Below are positions 7,451-17,725 of a DNA stretch of 64,000 bases, piece by piece. The stretch lies in the NCBI RefSeq assembly GCF_900635815.1, contig NZ_LR134173.1, positions 347,501 through 411,500 of the forward strand, read 5' to 3'. The stretch's first letter is position 1. Every line of letters begins with the position of its first letter. The translations under genes were made by a program, and so were the position numbers. This stretch comes from Legionella cherrii (GTDB lineage: Bacteria; Pseudomonadota; Gammaproteobacteria; Legionellales; Legionellaceae). The notes under the pieces were generated by a model that was not told where the DNA came from, made no database searches, and worked only from the letters and a program-made list of their open reading frames with translations.

Positions 7451-8716
7451 TTATTTACGCTTTTTACTCATTTTAAATACTTTTACACTTTTAATCGTAT
7501 TATCGCCTACTTTTAATATTTCCATACGATAGTTTTCTATAGCCAAACATGAATCAGCTGGGGGAATATATCCAAGATGTTCCACGATTAAACCACTTAA
7601 GGTTTTAGGTCCTATCAGAGGTAAGTGCCATCCCATTAAACGATTTAAATGACGTAATGTAAGTCCGGCATCGACAATAACTGAGCCATCGCTTTGGGGG
7701 GTAATCCCGCGACTTAATGCAGCGACATCCGTGGTAAACTCGCCCACGATTTCTTCAAGTATATCCTCCATAGTGACTAGGCCCTGAATATTTCCATATT
7801 CATCGACGACAAAAGAACTACGTCTTTTCATTTTCCTGAAATTTAAAATCTGAATGTTGAGAGGGGTTGCTTCAGGAATATAATATGGTTTATCAGCGGC
7901 ATCCAATAGGCTATCACGATCCAACTCATTCTCAATAGCCAGATTAAGTACATCACGTACGTGAATCATGCCGACCAAATCATCTATCGAATCTCGGTAT
8001 AAAGGCAAGCGGGTATGCTTTGCTGTTTCTAATTGATAGAGAATTTCCGACCAAGGCTCCTCTATGTCAATGCCAACGATATCTGATTTAGGAATCATGA
8101 TATCTTCGACTGTTGCTTGTTCCAGATCCAAAAGGCTAATTAACATACTTTTGTGCTCAACAGGTAGCAAACCTCCCGCTTCAAGCACTACGGAACGTAA
8201 TTCTTCGCCCGTCAATGATTCTTTTTGTATTTTATCAATTGAGACTCGAAATAAACGTAAGACTCCGTTGGACATAAAGCTGGTTATATATACCAGCGGT
8301 GCAAGAATCCATTGTAAAATTTGCAAGGGTAGCGATGTAGCAAATGCAACTTTCTGGGGATAAATTGCGGCAAATGTTTTGGGTATCATTTCTGCAAATA
8401 CTAAAATCACCAGAGTTAAAAAGGCGGTAGCTATGGCAATTCCCGCATCACCATAAATATGTTGGCCGATCAATGTTGCTATTGTTGAAGCAAGAATATT
8501 AGCTAAGGTGTTACCAATTAACACCACACTCAATAATCGATCAGGTCGCGAGAGTATTTGATTCACTCTTATTGCCTGTTTGTTTTCTTTCTTGACCAAA
8601 TGCTTTAACTTATAGCGGTTTAGCGACATCATACCGATTTCAGTGCCTGAAAAAAAAGCAGCCAAAAATATTAAAAAAAGCAGTATGATGAACAATGTAG
8701 AAAGATGGTATGCCAC
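7451..8716 (-). CDS. CNNM/CBS/CorC domain membrane protein (UPF0053, YfjD type)
   Basis: A 421-residue inner-membrane protein. The N-terminal CNNM (DUF21) domain holds three or four membrane segments (first at about 7-27, with FFSGTEIGMMSLNRYK). It is followed by a CBS pair beginning near VEDIMIPKSDIVGID and continuing through DEYGNIQGLVTMEDILEEIV, and a C-terminal CorC_HlyC domain. Family members are linked to magnesium or cobalt efflux and nucleotide sensing through CBS; the older name hemolysin is not well founded. It is monocistronic and convergent with the signalling cassette. Confidence 0.9.
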   Translation of the reverse strand: MAYHLSTLFIILLFLIFLAAFFSGTEIGMMSLNRYKLKHLVKKENKQAIRVNQILSRPDRLLSVVLIGNTLANILASTIATLIGQHIYGDAGIAIATAFLTLVILVFAEMIPKTFAAIYPQKVAFATSLPLQILQWILAPLVYITSFMSNGVLRLFRVSIDKIQKESLTGEELRSVVLEAGGLLPVEHKSMLISLLDLEQATVEDIMIPKSDIVGIDIEEPWSEILYQLETAKHTRLPLYRDSIDDLVGMIHVRDVLNLAIENELDRDSLLDAADKPYYIPEATPLNIQILNFRKMKRRSSFVVDEYGNIQGLVTMEDILEEIVGEFTTDVAALSRGITPQSDGSVIVDAGLTLRHLNRLMGWHLPLIGPKTLSGLIVEHLGYIPPADSCLAIENYRMEILKVGDNTIKSVKVFKMSKKRK

Positions 8717-8948
8717 CGAATTTCCTTAAGCTTTTATCACCCGAAATAAAGTACCATATGGTTTCAAAGAAAGCGAGATAGAGAAAACAACAAGAGTTAT
8801 GCAACCACTTATGTCAGTTGGTCTTTGAACGCGTTAAAAAATTTTCTACTCCAGCACGTACTGCACTTTATGCTCGACACCTTGTGTAAAAAAGTTTTTG
8901 CGACCATTCCTCTAAATTGGACTCATTGTCATTAGTTATCTACATAAG

Positions 8949-9036
8949 ATTGTCATCTCTGGGTAGGGGGATCCATCTCTTATCGGACAGCAAAGCCAAT
9001 TCAGTGATGGATTCCTGCCTACGCCGGAATGACAAT
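8949..9036. repeat. 88-bp palindromic MITE-like element
   Basis: Terminal inverted repeats of about 29-31 bp (8949-8977 and 9006-9036) begin ATTGTCAT and end ATGACAAT, and most positions pair. The right arm contains GGATTCCTGCC...CGGAATGAC, the signature of a repeat type common in many proteobacterial genomes. No coding capacity is supported; a short open frame across it is fortuitous. It lies in the 355-bp gap between ppa (minus) and the CBS-domain gene, just beyond the ppa 3' end. I see no gene in the rest of the gap. Confidence 0.75.
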
Positions 9037-9071
9037 ATCTAGAGATTTTTCGTAAATAGGATAACAAGTAC

Positions 9072-9611
9072 CTATTTTTTCTCTTTATCGTTAAAACGCG
9101 CCACACTAGCCAAAATTTCTTCGTAAGCGGCTTCAGGACCAACCCAACCATTAAGCTTAACCCATTTGCCCTCTTCTAAGTCCTTATAATGGCTGAAAAA
9201 GTGCTCTAAGGAGTTTAATAAATGTTGCGGAATGTCTTCATGAGTTTTGATTGCTTCATAAATTTTAGTAAGCTTGTTAGTAGGAACAGCTAAAATTTTA
9301 GCGTCTATACCTGACTCATCAGTCATTTTTAACATTCCAACTGGTCGACAGGGAATTACTGAGCCACCGACTAGAGGTACTGGAGTTACAACGAGTACAT
9401 CAACAGGATCTCCATCTTCCGATAAGGTGTTAGGGACGTAGCCATAATTGACAGGATAGAACATCGGTGTTGATAAAAAGCGGTCAACGAATAACACCCC
9501 AGACTCTTTGTTTACTTCATATTTTACAGGTTCACTGTGCATAGGGATTTCAATAATTACATTAATTTCTTTTGGCAAATCACGACCACTGCTAATCTTC
9601 ATTAAACTCAT
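9072..9611 (-). CDS. ppa: Inorganic pyrophosphatase
   Basis: A 179-residue family I soluble pyrophosphatase, close to the usual bacterial length. Visible family elements are [13 protein letters not shown], the DRFL and [10 protein letters not shown] stretch, and the metal-binding core DGDPVDVLV (Asp residues near 67-72). It hydrolyses pyrophosphate to phosphate in the cytosol, pulling biosynthetic reactions forward. AGGGGAG lies upstream of the chosen ATG; an alternative ATG four codons in is possible. The gene stands alone, with the palindromic element at 8949-9036 beyond its 3' end. Confidence 0.96.
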   Translation of the reverse strand: MSLMKISSGRDLPKEINVIIEIPMHSEPVKYEVNKESGVLFVDRFLSTPMFYPVNYGYVPNTLSEDGDPVDVLVVTPVPLVGGSVIPCRPVGMLKMTDESGIDAKILAVPTNKLTKIYEAIKTHEDIPQHLLNSLEHFFSHYKDLEEGKWVKLNGWVGPEAAYEEILASVARFNDKEKK

Positions 9612-9883
9612 TTATTCATCTCCCCTCTTGTCGAAGTAAAAATAACTCAGCGTTCATTTAGCTTGAAATAAAAGCATAAAATATGTCTTATTAGCTCACT
9701 CACTATAAAAGCAATTCTCGTCATACAAAGCGATTTTCATTTTAGAAATGATCATTGCCCCCATGTAGAATGACGCAATAAAGCGGCTATTATGCGAAAA
9801 AACACATTAAAAGGCAAAGAGAAGCTGTCGCATTATAACTAATGCAATGTATAATAGCTCTTTTAATTCAAATGAGATTGCCT

Positions 9884-10225
9884 ATGAATTGCTTGTTTTG
9901 CAAAATTGCACAAGGTGCAATCCCTGCATCAGTGGTTTTTGAAGATGATGAGATAATGGCTTTTCACGATCTCAACCCGCAAGCTCCTAAACATCTGCTG
10001 ATTATTCCAAAGCAACATATTGCTACACTGAATGAAGCCAGCGATGCGAACCAGGCCCTGTTGGGAAAAATGATTTTAGGGGCAAAAAAAATTGCTCAAA
10101 CTGAAGGAATAAGTGACGCAGGATATCGATTAGTTTTCAATATTAATCCCGACGGTGGCCAAACAGTATATCATATTCATTTACATTTACTGGGCGGACG
10201 TCATATGACTTGGCCCCCAGGCTAG
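9884..10225 (+). CDS. hinT: HIT family protein (HinT-type purine nucleoside phosphoramidase)
   Basis: A 113-residue histidine-triad protein. The N-terminus NCLFCKIAQGAIPA is characteristic of bacterial HinT, and the triad is HIHLHLLGG near the C-terminus, where the central His is the nucleophile. HinT proteins hydrolyse AMP-lysine and similar phosphoramidates. I place the start at the ATG at 9884, because the family begins with M-x-C-L-F-C-K; the frame is open to 9842, but that extension is hydrophobic and not conserved. folE follows after 9 bp with its own AGGAAA site. Confidence 0.92.
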   Translation: MNCLFCKIAQGAIPASVVFEDDEIMAFHDLNPQAPKHLLIIPKQHIATLNEASDANQALLGKMILGAKKIAQTEGISDAGYRLVFNINPDGGQTVYHIHLHLLGGRHMTWPPG

Positions 10226-10234
10226 GAAATAACT

Positions 10235-10780
10235 ATGGAAAAACTATATAAAGAACTGCTAACACAATTAGGTGAAGATATAACTCGGCAAGGATTGGTT
10301 GACACGCCTGCACGTGCAGCCAATGCCATCCGTTATTTGACTAAAGGCTATAACGAAAATTTAGATGACATCATCAATGATGCACTTTTTGATTCGGACA
10401 TGAACGAAATGGTTATCGTGAAGGATATAGAAATGTATTCAATGTGCGAACACCATTTACTCCCGTTCCTTGGCAAATGCCATGTAGGATATATTCCTAA
10501 TGGAAAAGTAATCGGATTATCAAAGATGGCACGTATCGTTGATTACTACGCTCGACGCTTGCAAATTCAGGAACGTTTAACCACTGAAATAGCAAAATGC
10601 CTAGAATCAATTACTGGTGCACGTGGTGTGGCTGTAGTGATTGAAGCAAAGCATCTGTGCATGATGATGCGGGGTGTTGAAAAGCAAAACTCAGTAATGA
10701 CCACTTCAGTTATGCTAGGTGAAATGCGTAATAACCCAACAAGTCGTGCTGAATTCTTAACTTTGACCCAACGCAAGTAA
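10235..10780 (+). CDS. folE: GTP cyclohydrolase I
   Basis: A 181-residue FolE. Diagnostic stretches are DTPARAA, the zinc and substrate region [42 protein letters not shown], and [14 protein letters not shown] with the zinc-binding Cys. The enzyme converts GTP to 7,8-dihydroneopterin triphosphate, the first step of tetrahydrofolate synthesis. FolP, a later enzyme of the same pathway, is encoded at 37.7-38.5 kb. It probably shares a transcript with hinT. Confidence 0.97.
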   Translation: MEKLYKELLTQLGEDITRQGLVDTPARAANAIRYLTKGYNENLDDIINDALFDSDMNEMVIVKDIEMYSMCEHHLLPFLGKCHVGYIPNGKVIGLSKMARIVDYYARRLQIQERLTTEIAKCLESITGARGVAVVIEAKHLCMMMRGVEKQNSVMTTSVMLGEMRNNPTSRAEFLTLTQRK

Positions 10781-11009
10781 TCCTGCTTTCATTTCATGTC
10801 GAACATTATTCCAGCGGTAAGCATTTACGGAAAGATGCTGTACCCTGAGAATGTCAGCATGATGATAAATATGATGCTAACAGCAGGAGCCCCTTCGTCG
10901 AAAACGTCTCAGAATAATGTGAACTGTCCAATTGGTGGATTTAAATAGTGGCCTGCTATTGGATTTGATGCGGAATATCTGTTAACGGCACCGTACTCTC
11001 TTCAATGTA

Positions 11010-11045
11010 ATAAGCTCTCCAACATCAACATGTCAGAGAGCTTAT
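11010..11045 (-). terminator. Hairpin downstream of pnp
   Basis: A perfect 10-bp inverted repeat, ATAAGCTCTC (11010-11019) and GAGAGCTTAT (11036-11045), lies just past the pnp stop codon on the minus strand. The following bases are only moderately T-rich. It probably marks the 3' end of the operon transcript. The remainder of the 10781-11055 gap shows no gene. Confidence 0.6.
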
Positions 11046-11055
11046 CAATCAATGT

Positions 11056-13242
11056 TTACTCTTCTTCGCCTGCACGATCACTTACACTGGGCGCGTCTTG
11101 ATGTACTTCCTCAAGATGCTCAGCCGCAGCTGGTGTAACTGGAGCGTCTGTTGCTCCTTCTGCTTGGGGCTTATCTTTCCACTCAAGCTTCACACGACCT
11201 TGTTTATCGATACCGGCAACAAAGACCTCAATCTCTTGGCCTTCTTGCAATACCGATTCAACTTTTTGAGATCGATCACTGCAGATTTGAGAAATATGGA
11301 GTAAGCCGTCTTTTCCAGGTAAAAGATTAATAAAAGCACCAAAATCAACAATCTTACTGACCTTGCCTTGATAAGTTTGACCTACCTCAATTTCGGCAAT
11401 TAATGCTTTAATTTGCTTTTGTGCTTCTTCCAAGGCATTCATATCTGGAGAAAACAATTGAACTACGCCTGTATCATCAATATCTATAGAAACACCTGTG
11501 CTATCAATCAATCCTTTAATCGTTGCTCCGCCTTTACCAATAATAGTTCGAATCTTGTCTTCAGCAACTTTCATAGTAGTAATTCGAGGTGCATGTTGAG
11601 ATAATTCTTCTCTATGCTCTGCTAATGCATTATTCATGACACCAAGAATGTGCAGGCGGCCAGCTAAAGCTTGATCCAGAGCTTGCTCCATAATTTCACT
11701 GGTTATCCCGTGGATTTTAATGTCCATTTGTAATGCGGTAATTCCCTGTTCTGTTCCAGCAACTTTGAAATCCATATCACCTAAATGGTCTTCATCACCT
11801 AATATATCCGTTAATACAGCGTACCGGTCTCCCTCTTTGATCAAACCCATTGCTACCCCAGCAACAGGGGCTTTCAATGGAACGCCTGCATCCATCAATG
11901 CAAGGCTGGTACCACACACTGTTGCCATTGAGCTGGAGCCGTTAGATTCAGTGATTTCAGAGACCACTCTTAATACATAAGGAAATTCGTTTGCCTCTGG
12001 TAATACCGCCATAATCGCCCGTTTGGCCAAGCGACCATGTCCAATTTCTCTACGTTTGGGGCTGCCAACCATACCCGTCTCACCTACGGAATAGGGAGGG
12101 AAATTGTAATGCAGCATAAAGCGATCTTTTGTCTCTCCAATAATATTATCGAGCATTTGTGCATCACGTTCATTACCTAAAGTAGCAACAACAATCGCTT
12201 GTGTTTCGCCGCGAGTAAATAAAACAGAGCCATGTGTTCTTTCCAAAAGTTTTGTACGAATCGCAATAGGACGAACTGTCTTATGATCGCGTCCATCAAT
12301 TCGCGGCTCACCATCAAGGATTCGATTGCGCACTGTCGCACGTTCGATTTCAACAAACATAGAACCAATAACATCTGCCTTTAACTCATCATTTTCAGCT
12401 TGCAAGGCTGCGATTGTTTGATCTTTTAATTCACCCAAACGTTGGTAGCGCTCTTGTTTGTCTCTAATCAAGTATGCTGCCTCAACCTCATGCTTAACCA
12501 TATCAGCAACTCGTTGTTGCAAATGACTATCCACTTCTGGAGGGGTCCATTCCCAACGGGGCTTACCACCTTGCGCTGCCAGTTCTTCGATTGCCTTGAT
12601 TACACTTTTCATCATTTCATGACCGAACATAATCGCGCCACGCATAATGTCTTCGCTTAATTCTTTTGCTTCTGACTCTACCATCAAAATAGCATCTTTA
12701 GTTCCGGCAACAACTAAATCCAGTCTGGATTGCTCTAAGTCTTTGCGACTCGGATTCAATAGGTAAATACCGTCCTTATAACCAACACGTGCAGCGCCAA
12801 TTGGCCCATTAAAAGGGACGCCAGAAAGTGCTAACGCTGCAGAAGAGGCAACCATTGCCACAATATCTGCGGAAACTTCAGGATTTAAAGAAAGAACTGT
12901 CGCGATAACTTGGACTTCGTTACAAAAACCATCTGGGAATAAAGGTCGAATGGGGCGATCGATCAATCGTGAAATTAATGTCTCATTATCAGAAGGCCTA
13001 CCTTCACGTTTGTTAAATCCGCCGGGGATTTTACCCACTGCATAAAATTTTTCTTGATAGTTTACGGTCAGCGGGAAAAAATCATTTCCTTCCGCACCTT
13101 CTTTTTTACCAACTACCGTAGCTAATACTTGGGTGCCATTCATACTGGCTAATACTGCTCCATCAGCTTGTCGTGCTATTTCACCAGTTTCCAATATAAG
13201 AGTGTGGTCACCAAATGCTATTTCTTTTGTAAACTTAGCCAC
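11056..13242 (-). CDS. pnp: Polyribonucleotide nucleotidyltransferase (PNPase)
   Basis: A 728-residue PNPase. It contains two RNase PH-like domains (the first from residue 1, with [19 protein letters not shown]; the second around 310-540, with [21 protein letters not shown]), then a KH domain ([12 protein letters not shown]) and an S1 domain ([26 protein letters not shown]), ending in an acidic Ala/Glu-rich tail. It degrades RNA 3' to 5' using phosphate and can add 3' tails; it is part of the degradosome in many bacteria. It is the last gene of the rimP-nusA-infB-rbfA-truB-rpsO-pnp cluster. Confidence 0.98.
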   Translation of the reverse strand: MAKFTKEIAFGDHTLILETGEIARQADGAVLASMNGTQVLATVVGKKEGAEGNDFFPLTVNYQEKFYAVGKIPGGFNKREGRPSDNETLISRLIDRPIRPLFPDGFCNEVQVIATVLSLNPEVSADIVAMVASSAALALSGVPFNGPIGAARVGYKDGIYLLNPSRKDLEQSRLDLVVAGTKDAILMVESEAKELSEDIMRGAIMFGHEMMKSVIKAIEELAAQGGKPRWEWTPPEVDSHLQQRVADMVKHEVEAAYLIRDKQERYQRLGELKDQTIAALQAENDELKADVIGSMFVEIERATVRNRILDGEPRIDGRDHKTVRPIAIRTKLLERTHGSVLFTRGETQAIVVATLGNERDAQMLDNIIGETKDRFMLHYNFPPYSVGETGMVGSPKRREIGHGRLAKRAIMAVLPEANEFPYVLRVVSEITESNGSSSMATVCGTSLALMDAGVPLKAPVAGVAMGLIKEGDRYAVLTDILGDEDHLGDMDFKVAGTEQGITALQMDIKIHGITSEIMEQALDQALAGRLHILGVMNNALAEHREELSQHAPRITTMKVAEDKIRTIIGKGGATIKGLIDSTGVSIDIDDTGVVQLFSPDMNALEEAQKQIKALIAEIEVGQTYQGKVSKIVDFGAFINLLPGKDGLLHISQICSDRSQKVESVLQEGQEIEVFVAGIDKQGRVKLEWKDKPQAEGATDAPVTPAAAEHLEEVHQDAPSVSDRAGEEE

Positions 13243-13270
13243 GTAATCTTCCTCATTTAGTAATTATAAC

Positions 13271-13299
13271 GAAAAAAAGGCGCAGAAAATTGCGCCTTT
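13271..13299 (-). terminator. Intrinsic terminator between rpsO and pnp
   Basis: AAAGGCGCA (13276-13284) and TGCGCCTTT (13291-13299) form a perfect 9-bp stem with a 6-nt loop. On the minus strand a run of about seven T follows. This is a textbook Rho-independent terminator that would end or attenuate rpsO transcription before pnp. Confidence 0.8.
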
Positions 13300-13322
13300 A
13301 TTTAAAGTATTTTTTATAAAGT

Positions 13323-13340
13323 ACATTTCTAAAGAAATGT
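13323..13340 (-). promoter_or_regulatory. Palindromic hairpin 3' of rpsO
   Basis: ACATTTCT and AGAAATGT form an 8-bp perfect inverted repeat with a 2-nt loop, between the rpsO stop and the terminator at 13271-13299. In E. coli the pnp leader carries an RNase III-cleaved hairpin used in autoregulation; this could be an equivalent, but the sequence alone does not prove it. Confidence 0.35.
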
Positions 13341-13353
13341 GTTTGCTCATCAA

Positions 13354-13629
13354 TCAATAAGAATCTCTCAGTTCCAGACTTTGGATTAAGGTTTGATAGC
13401 GAGCTTCATCGTTTCGCTTTAAATATTTTAACAACTTGCGACGCTTATTAACGAGTTCTTGTAGTCCACGACGCGAATGGAAATCTTTTTTGTGCTCTTT
13501 AAAATGGTCAGTTAAATATTTAATACGGCTTGTAATGATAGAAACCTGAACTTCGGGCGAACCAGTATCTTTATCGGAACGCTTGTATTCTTTAACAATT
13601 GCTGCTTTATCCGCGCTGCTTAGCGACAT
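13354..13629 (-). CDS. rpsO: 30S ribosomal protein S15
   Basis: A 91-residue S15 of normal length (about 89). It shows the conserved DTGSPEVQVSIITSRIKYLT and HKKDFHSRRGLQELVNKRRKLLKYL stretches that contact 16S rRNA. S15 nucleates assembly of the central domain of the small subunit. It has its own strong sigma-70 promoter upstream (13672-13700) and an intrinsic terminator downstream, so it can be expressed apart from the rest of the cluster. Confidence 0.98.
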   Translation of the reverse strand: MSLSSADKAAIVKEYKRSDKDTGSPEVQVSIITSRIKYLTDHFKEHKKDFHSRRGLQELVNKRRKLLKYLKRNDEARYQTLIQSLELRDSY

Positions 13630-13671
13630 TATACACTCCCGGAACTACTAAGTATTCATTTAAAGGCGAAC

Positions 13672-13700
13672 ATTCTACCAAGGCATGTCCTACGAAACAA
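13672..13700 (-). promoter_or_regulatory. Sigma-70 promoter of rpsO
   Basis: On the minus strand TTGTTT (13695-13700) is followed after exactly 17 bp by TAGAAT (13672-13677), about 40 bp before the rpsO ATG at 13629. E. coli also has a promoter at this place. Confidence 0.65.
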
Positions 13701-13772
13701 GTACTGAAAATTATTTTTGTGCAAAAAATTTCATATTTAGCTGCGATTGCTTCTTTTATCACATAATCACGA

Positions 13773-14675
13773 CTAAAAAGAAAGCAATCGTTTCGCTTTA
13801 ATATCACCTTGTGTATTGCGTTCACCTAACCCAATAAATTGTGCATTCTTGTCATAAAGACGTACACAATCAGCTACTTCAACATCTATTTTATTTAGTA
13901 CTGTTCTGCCTTGACGGATAGTAACTACCTCGTCATCCAAAAGAGTAACTTGCTCTAAATGATTCACTGCTCTATCCATAGGAATTAAGCAATTCATTCT
14001 TTCGGACACAGACATTGCCTCTAATGCATCGAGCGAATACATGGGCATATTATCCAAACCTGATGTATAAACTCTATGCAACCGAGTCACATGAGCTCCT
14101 ACACCTAAAACATCACCTATATCCTCAACTAAGTTACGAATATATGTTCCTTTGCTACAAGTCACTGTTAAGGAGAAGTGAACTCCATCAAAAGCAGTAA
14201 GCTGTAAATTGCTAATCAGGATCTCTCGTGCTTTCCGCTCAATATTAATCCCTTCTCGAGCCAAACGATAAAGAGGGGTCCCATTGTGTTTTAAAGCGGA
14301 AAACATCGAAGGAATCTGCTTTATATGACCAGTATGTTGCTCCAATACATCCAATAATTGCGCCTCAGAAATAGTAAATCCATCCACACGCGCAGTTACT
14401 TCTCCTGTAGCATCAGCAGTATTCGTTTTAACACCAAGCAGACCCGTAGTTTGGTAACATTTATCTGCATCAAGTAAAAACTGACATACCTTCGTCGCTT
14501 CACCGAAACAAAGGGGTAACATACCAGTAGCTAATGGATCTAAACTTCCCGTATGTCCTGCTTTTTGCGCCCCTAGCAGTCTTTTTGCTTTCTGTAAGGC
14601 TGTATTAGAGGTCATTCCTTCCGGTTTGTTCAGCAATAAAATTCCATCTATTGCTAAAGATTTATTCGCTTTCAT
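13773..14675 (-). CDS. truB: tRNA pseudouridine(55) synthase
   Basis: A 300-residue TruB. The N-terminus [14 protein letters not shown] and the catalytic motif [17 protein letters not shown] (Asp nucleophile within SLDP, near residue 47) are clear, as is [15 protein letters not shown]. It isomerises U55 in the T-loop of tRNAs. The start overlaps the end of rbfA by 14 bp, indicating translational coupling within the nusA-infB cluster. Confidence 0.97.
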   Translation of the reverse strand: MKANKSLAIDGILLLNKPEGMTSNTALQKAKRLLGAQKAGHTGSLDPLATGMLPLCFGEATKVCQFLLDADKCYQTTGLLGVKTNTADATGEVTARVDGFTISEAQLLDVLEQHTGHIKQIPSMFSALKHNGTPLYRLAREGINIERKAREILISNLQLTAFDGVHFSLTVTCSKGTYIRNLVEDIGDVLGVGAHVTRLHRVYTSGLDNMPMYSLDALEAMSVSERMNCLIPMDRAVNHLEQVTLLDDEVVTIRQGRTVLNKIDVEVADCVRLYDKNAQFIGLGERNTQGDIKAKRLLSF

Positions 14676-15033
14676 TATCTTCTGAAGTCGGAGGATTTAC
14701 TTCATCAATGAGTCGACTTAAACGTTGCCCGTACTCTATTGATTCATCATATACAAAATGCAATTGAGGAACTGTACGTAATGTAATACTTCGTGCTAAA
14801 GCGCTGCGCAAATAACTTGCAGCAGCATTTAAAATGGCTGTAACCGTTTTTTTATCATCATTAAGCACGGTAAAATATACTTTGGCATGCCCTAAATCAG
14901 CAGCCACTTTGACTGCTGATATAGTCACAAATCCGGTTAAGCGCGGATCTTTTACTTCCATAGGTATTATCTGAGCTAGCTTACGCTGAATCATCTCAGC
15001 GACACGATCTGTACGTTTAAAATTATGACCCAT
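14662..15033 (-). CDS. rbfA: Ribosome-binding factor A
   Basis: A 123-residue RbfA with the KH-like fold pattern: [20 protein letters not shown] at the N-terminus, [20 protein letters not shown], then AKVYFTVL and the C-terminal [19 protein letters not shown]. It acts in late 16S rRNA 5' end maturation and cold adaptation of the 30S subunit. It lies 2 bp after infB and overlaps truB, the standard arrangement. Confidence 0.96.
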   Translation of the reverse strand: MGHNFKRTDRVAEMIQRKLAQIIPMEVKDPRLTGFVTISAVKVAADLGHAKVYFTVLNDDKKTVTAILNAAASYLRSALARSITLRTVPQLHFVYDESIEYGQRLSRLIDEVNPPTSEDNESE

Positions 15034-15035
15034 CT

Positions 15036-17638
15036 TTATAAATCACGCTTAATTTCTACGGTTTCATATACTTCTATTAGGTCGCCTGGTTTTACATCAT
15101 TGTAATTTTTGACGCCAATACCACATTCAAACCCTTGACGGACTTCAACCACATCATCTTTAAATCTTCTCAGTGATTCCAAAGTCCCCTCATAGATGAC
15201 CACATTAGCTCGTAGTACACGAATAGGATTGTTGCGCTTAATAACACCTTCAACAACCATACAACCTGCAATTGCACCAATTTTTGGTGATTTAAACACA
15301 TCACGAACTTCAGCAACACCAATAATTTCTTCTTTAAATTGTGGCGCAAGCATGCCCGTTAAAGCACCCTTGATCTGATCAACGATATCGTAAATAACGC
15401 TATAATAATGTAAGGACACTGATTCATGCTCTGCCAATTTCTTCGCGCTGCTATCGGCTCTGACATTAAAACCAACTAGAATCGCATTAGAGGCTATAGC
15501 CAAATGCACATCCGATTCAGTGATACCACCTACGCCACTTGAAATAACTTCAACTTTAACTTCATCAGTAGATAATTTCACTAAAGCATCTGAAATTGCT
15601 TCAAGCGAACCTTGAACATCCGCTTTAAGCACTACATTTAGAACCTTAGATTCTCCGGCAGCCATATTTTCCATGATGCCTTCAATTGTTGATTTTTGGC
15701 GTCTGGCAAGTTTTACATCACGGAATTTACCTTGACGGAATAAAGCCACTTCTCTTGCTTTTTTCTCGTCGGGAACAACAACCGCTTCATCTCCAGCATG
15801 AGGAATTGCTGATAAACCAAGAACTTCAACTGGAATTGATGGACCAGCATCATCAACCATATCCCCATTATCACCAACAAGAGCCCGCACTCGACCATAC
15901 TGAAAACCAGCAAGCAAAATATCCCCTTTGTGTAAGGTTCCACTTTGTACCAGCACTGTTGCTACGGGTCCTCTACCTTTATCCAGGCGTGATTCAATCA
16001 CTACGCCTTTAGCGGCACCATCAGTAACCGCAGTCAGTTCTAAAACTTCAGATTGCAATAATATTGCGTCAAGTAACTCATCAATACCCATACCTGATTT
16101 GGCTGAGATGTTGATAAACATCGTATCACCACCCCATGCTTCTGGAATTACTTCATGCACTGATAATTCATTCATGACACGGTCAGGATCAGCATCTGGT
16201 TTATCCATTTTATTAATGGCAACGATGATCGGTACCTTGGCCGCTTTCGCATGTTGAATCGCTTCTATTGTTTGTGGCTTAACGCCATCATCGGCAGCTA
16301 CAATCAATATAACGATATCGGTGACTTTTGCTCCCCGAGCTCTCATTGCCGTAAATGCAGCATGGCCTGGGGTATCCAAGAAAGTAATATCCCCTTTAGG
16401 TGTGCTCACATGGTAAGCACCAATATGTTGGGTAATACCACCTGCTTCACCAATGGCAACTTTAGTCCGACGAATATAATCCAGTAAAGACGTTTTACCA
16501 TGATCCACATGGCCCATAATTGTCACTACTGGGGCTCTGGATTCAGTACGACTACCCTTAGTAATCGACTCTCCTAGACCGACTTCAATTGCATCCTCTT
16601 TAATTACATGCGCCTTATGTCCATCTCTTCAACAACAATCACTGCTGTTTCTTGATCAATAACCTGGTTTATGGTTGCCATTGCCCCAAGGGACATCATG
16701 ATCTTAATGACTTCGGCAGCTTTTACAGACATTCTTTTGGCCAGCTCAGCTACAGTAATGGTTTCTGGGATTAATACTTCCCTTACTACAGGTGCTGTAG
16801 GCAATGCAAAGCCATGTTTTAATGACTCTTCGGCCTCTCTCAGTTTATCTGATTTCTCGATACCTTTACGCTTTTTAAATTTACTACGTCCGCTGCGTCT
16901 ATGACCTTCTTGATCTTCATCATCACGTTCATAAGCTGCTTGATATTTTGGTTTTTTCTTAACTTTTCTGAAGTCTGATGCGTCCGACTCGGGGACTTGA
17001 TCAATATGCTTCTTTTTAGATGGCTTTTCTAATCTATGCTCTTCTTTGACTGATATCGCTTCAATATCTTCAGGAACATTTGTATTTTCCACAGATTCTG
17101 TAGCCAAAGTGTCCAAGAGATCTTCTGTATTTTCTTCCTGTGGTTTTTCTTCTGACTCAATTTCTTCCTGCATCTGCACAGGAATCTCCGTAGCATCAAC
17201 AGCTTGTTCAACTGCCTCAGCAGGAGTTTCAGATAAAACCTCTGGCGCAACTTCAGCTGGATGCTGTTCATCAGCGATTTGATTTTCTTCAGGCAAAACC
17301 TCGGGTTCTTCAGCCTCATGCTGCTCTACGATAGGAGCTCGCTTTACAAATACTTTTTTCTTACGAACTTCAACATTTACAGTTTTTCCACTATGAGCAT
17401 CATGGCCAACCGTGACTTGTGATAAACTTTTTCGTCGTAAAGTAATTCTTTCAGGTGAAGCATTCACGTCACGCAGCGAAGCCCTCTTCAAATGATTGAG
17501 TAGGATTCGCTTTTGCTCTTCATTCACAGTCTGTTGGTCATCGGTAAAAGATAACCCTGCTTCCTGTAACTGGTTCAATAAGCGTTCAACCGGAATACCA
17601 ACGACTTGAGCTAATTGTTTAACCGTCACATCCGCCAT
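15036..17638 (-). CDS. infB: Translation initiation factor IF-2, interrupted by a one-base frameshift
   Basis: Two adjacent frames make one IF-2. The piece at 16604-17638 holds the N-terminal IF2_N domain ([21 protein letters not shown]), a long Glu-rich linker and the second IF2_N region. The piece at 15036-16526 holds the G domain ([32 protein letters not shown]) and domains II-IV. The frame breaks at about 16621, where the coding strand reads GAGATGGACATAAG; one extra G (ATGGGACAT) would restore Met-Gly-His-Lys-Ala-His and a continuous protein of about 867 residues, the length expected for Legionella IF-2. Since infB is essential, a homopolymer sequencing error is more likely than a real lesion. 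IF-2 places initiator tRNA on the ribosome. Confidence 0.93.
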
Positions 17639-17725
17639 ATTTTGATCCCCTTTCAGCAGTTCTATTCATCTTCAAGGACAGAGCTGCATAATTGCACTAC
17701 ATTAATTTATAATAAATCCATAGTC

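Noticed and set aside
8936..9151. Open frame across the end of ppa and the palindromic element
   Set aside because: It lies largely on a non-coding repeat (translated motif of the inverted repeat) and on another frame of ppa.
15686..16012. Plus-strand open frames within infB, nusA and pnp
   Set aside because: They are antisense frames of conserved genes with no ribosome binding site or recognisable protein.
16526..16604. Treating the two infB pieces as separate genes
   Set aside because: Together they give one full-length IF-2 with a one-base gap; the bases between the pieces encode the expected conserved linker in the shifted frame.
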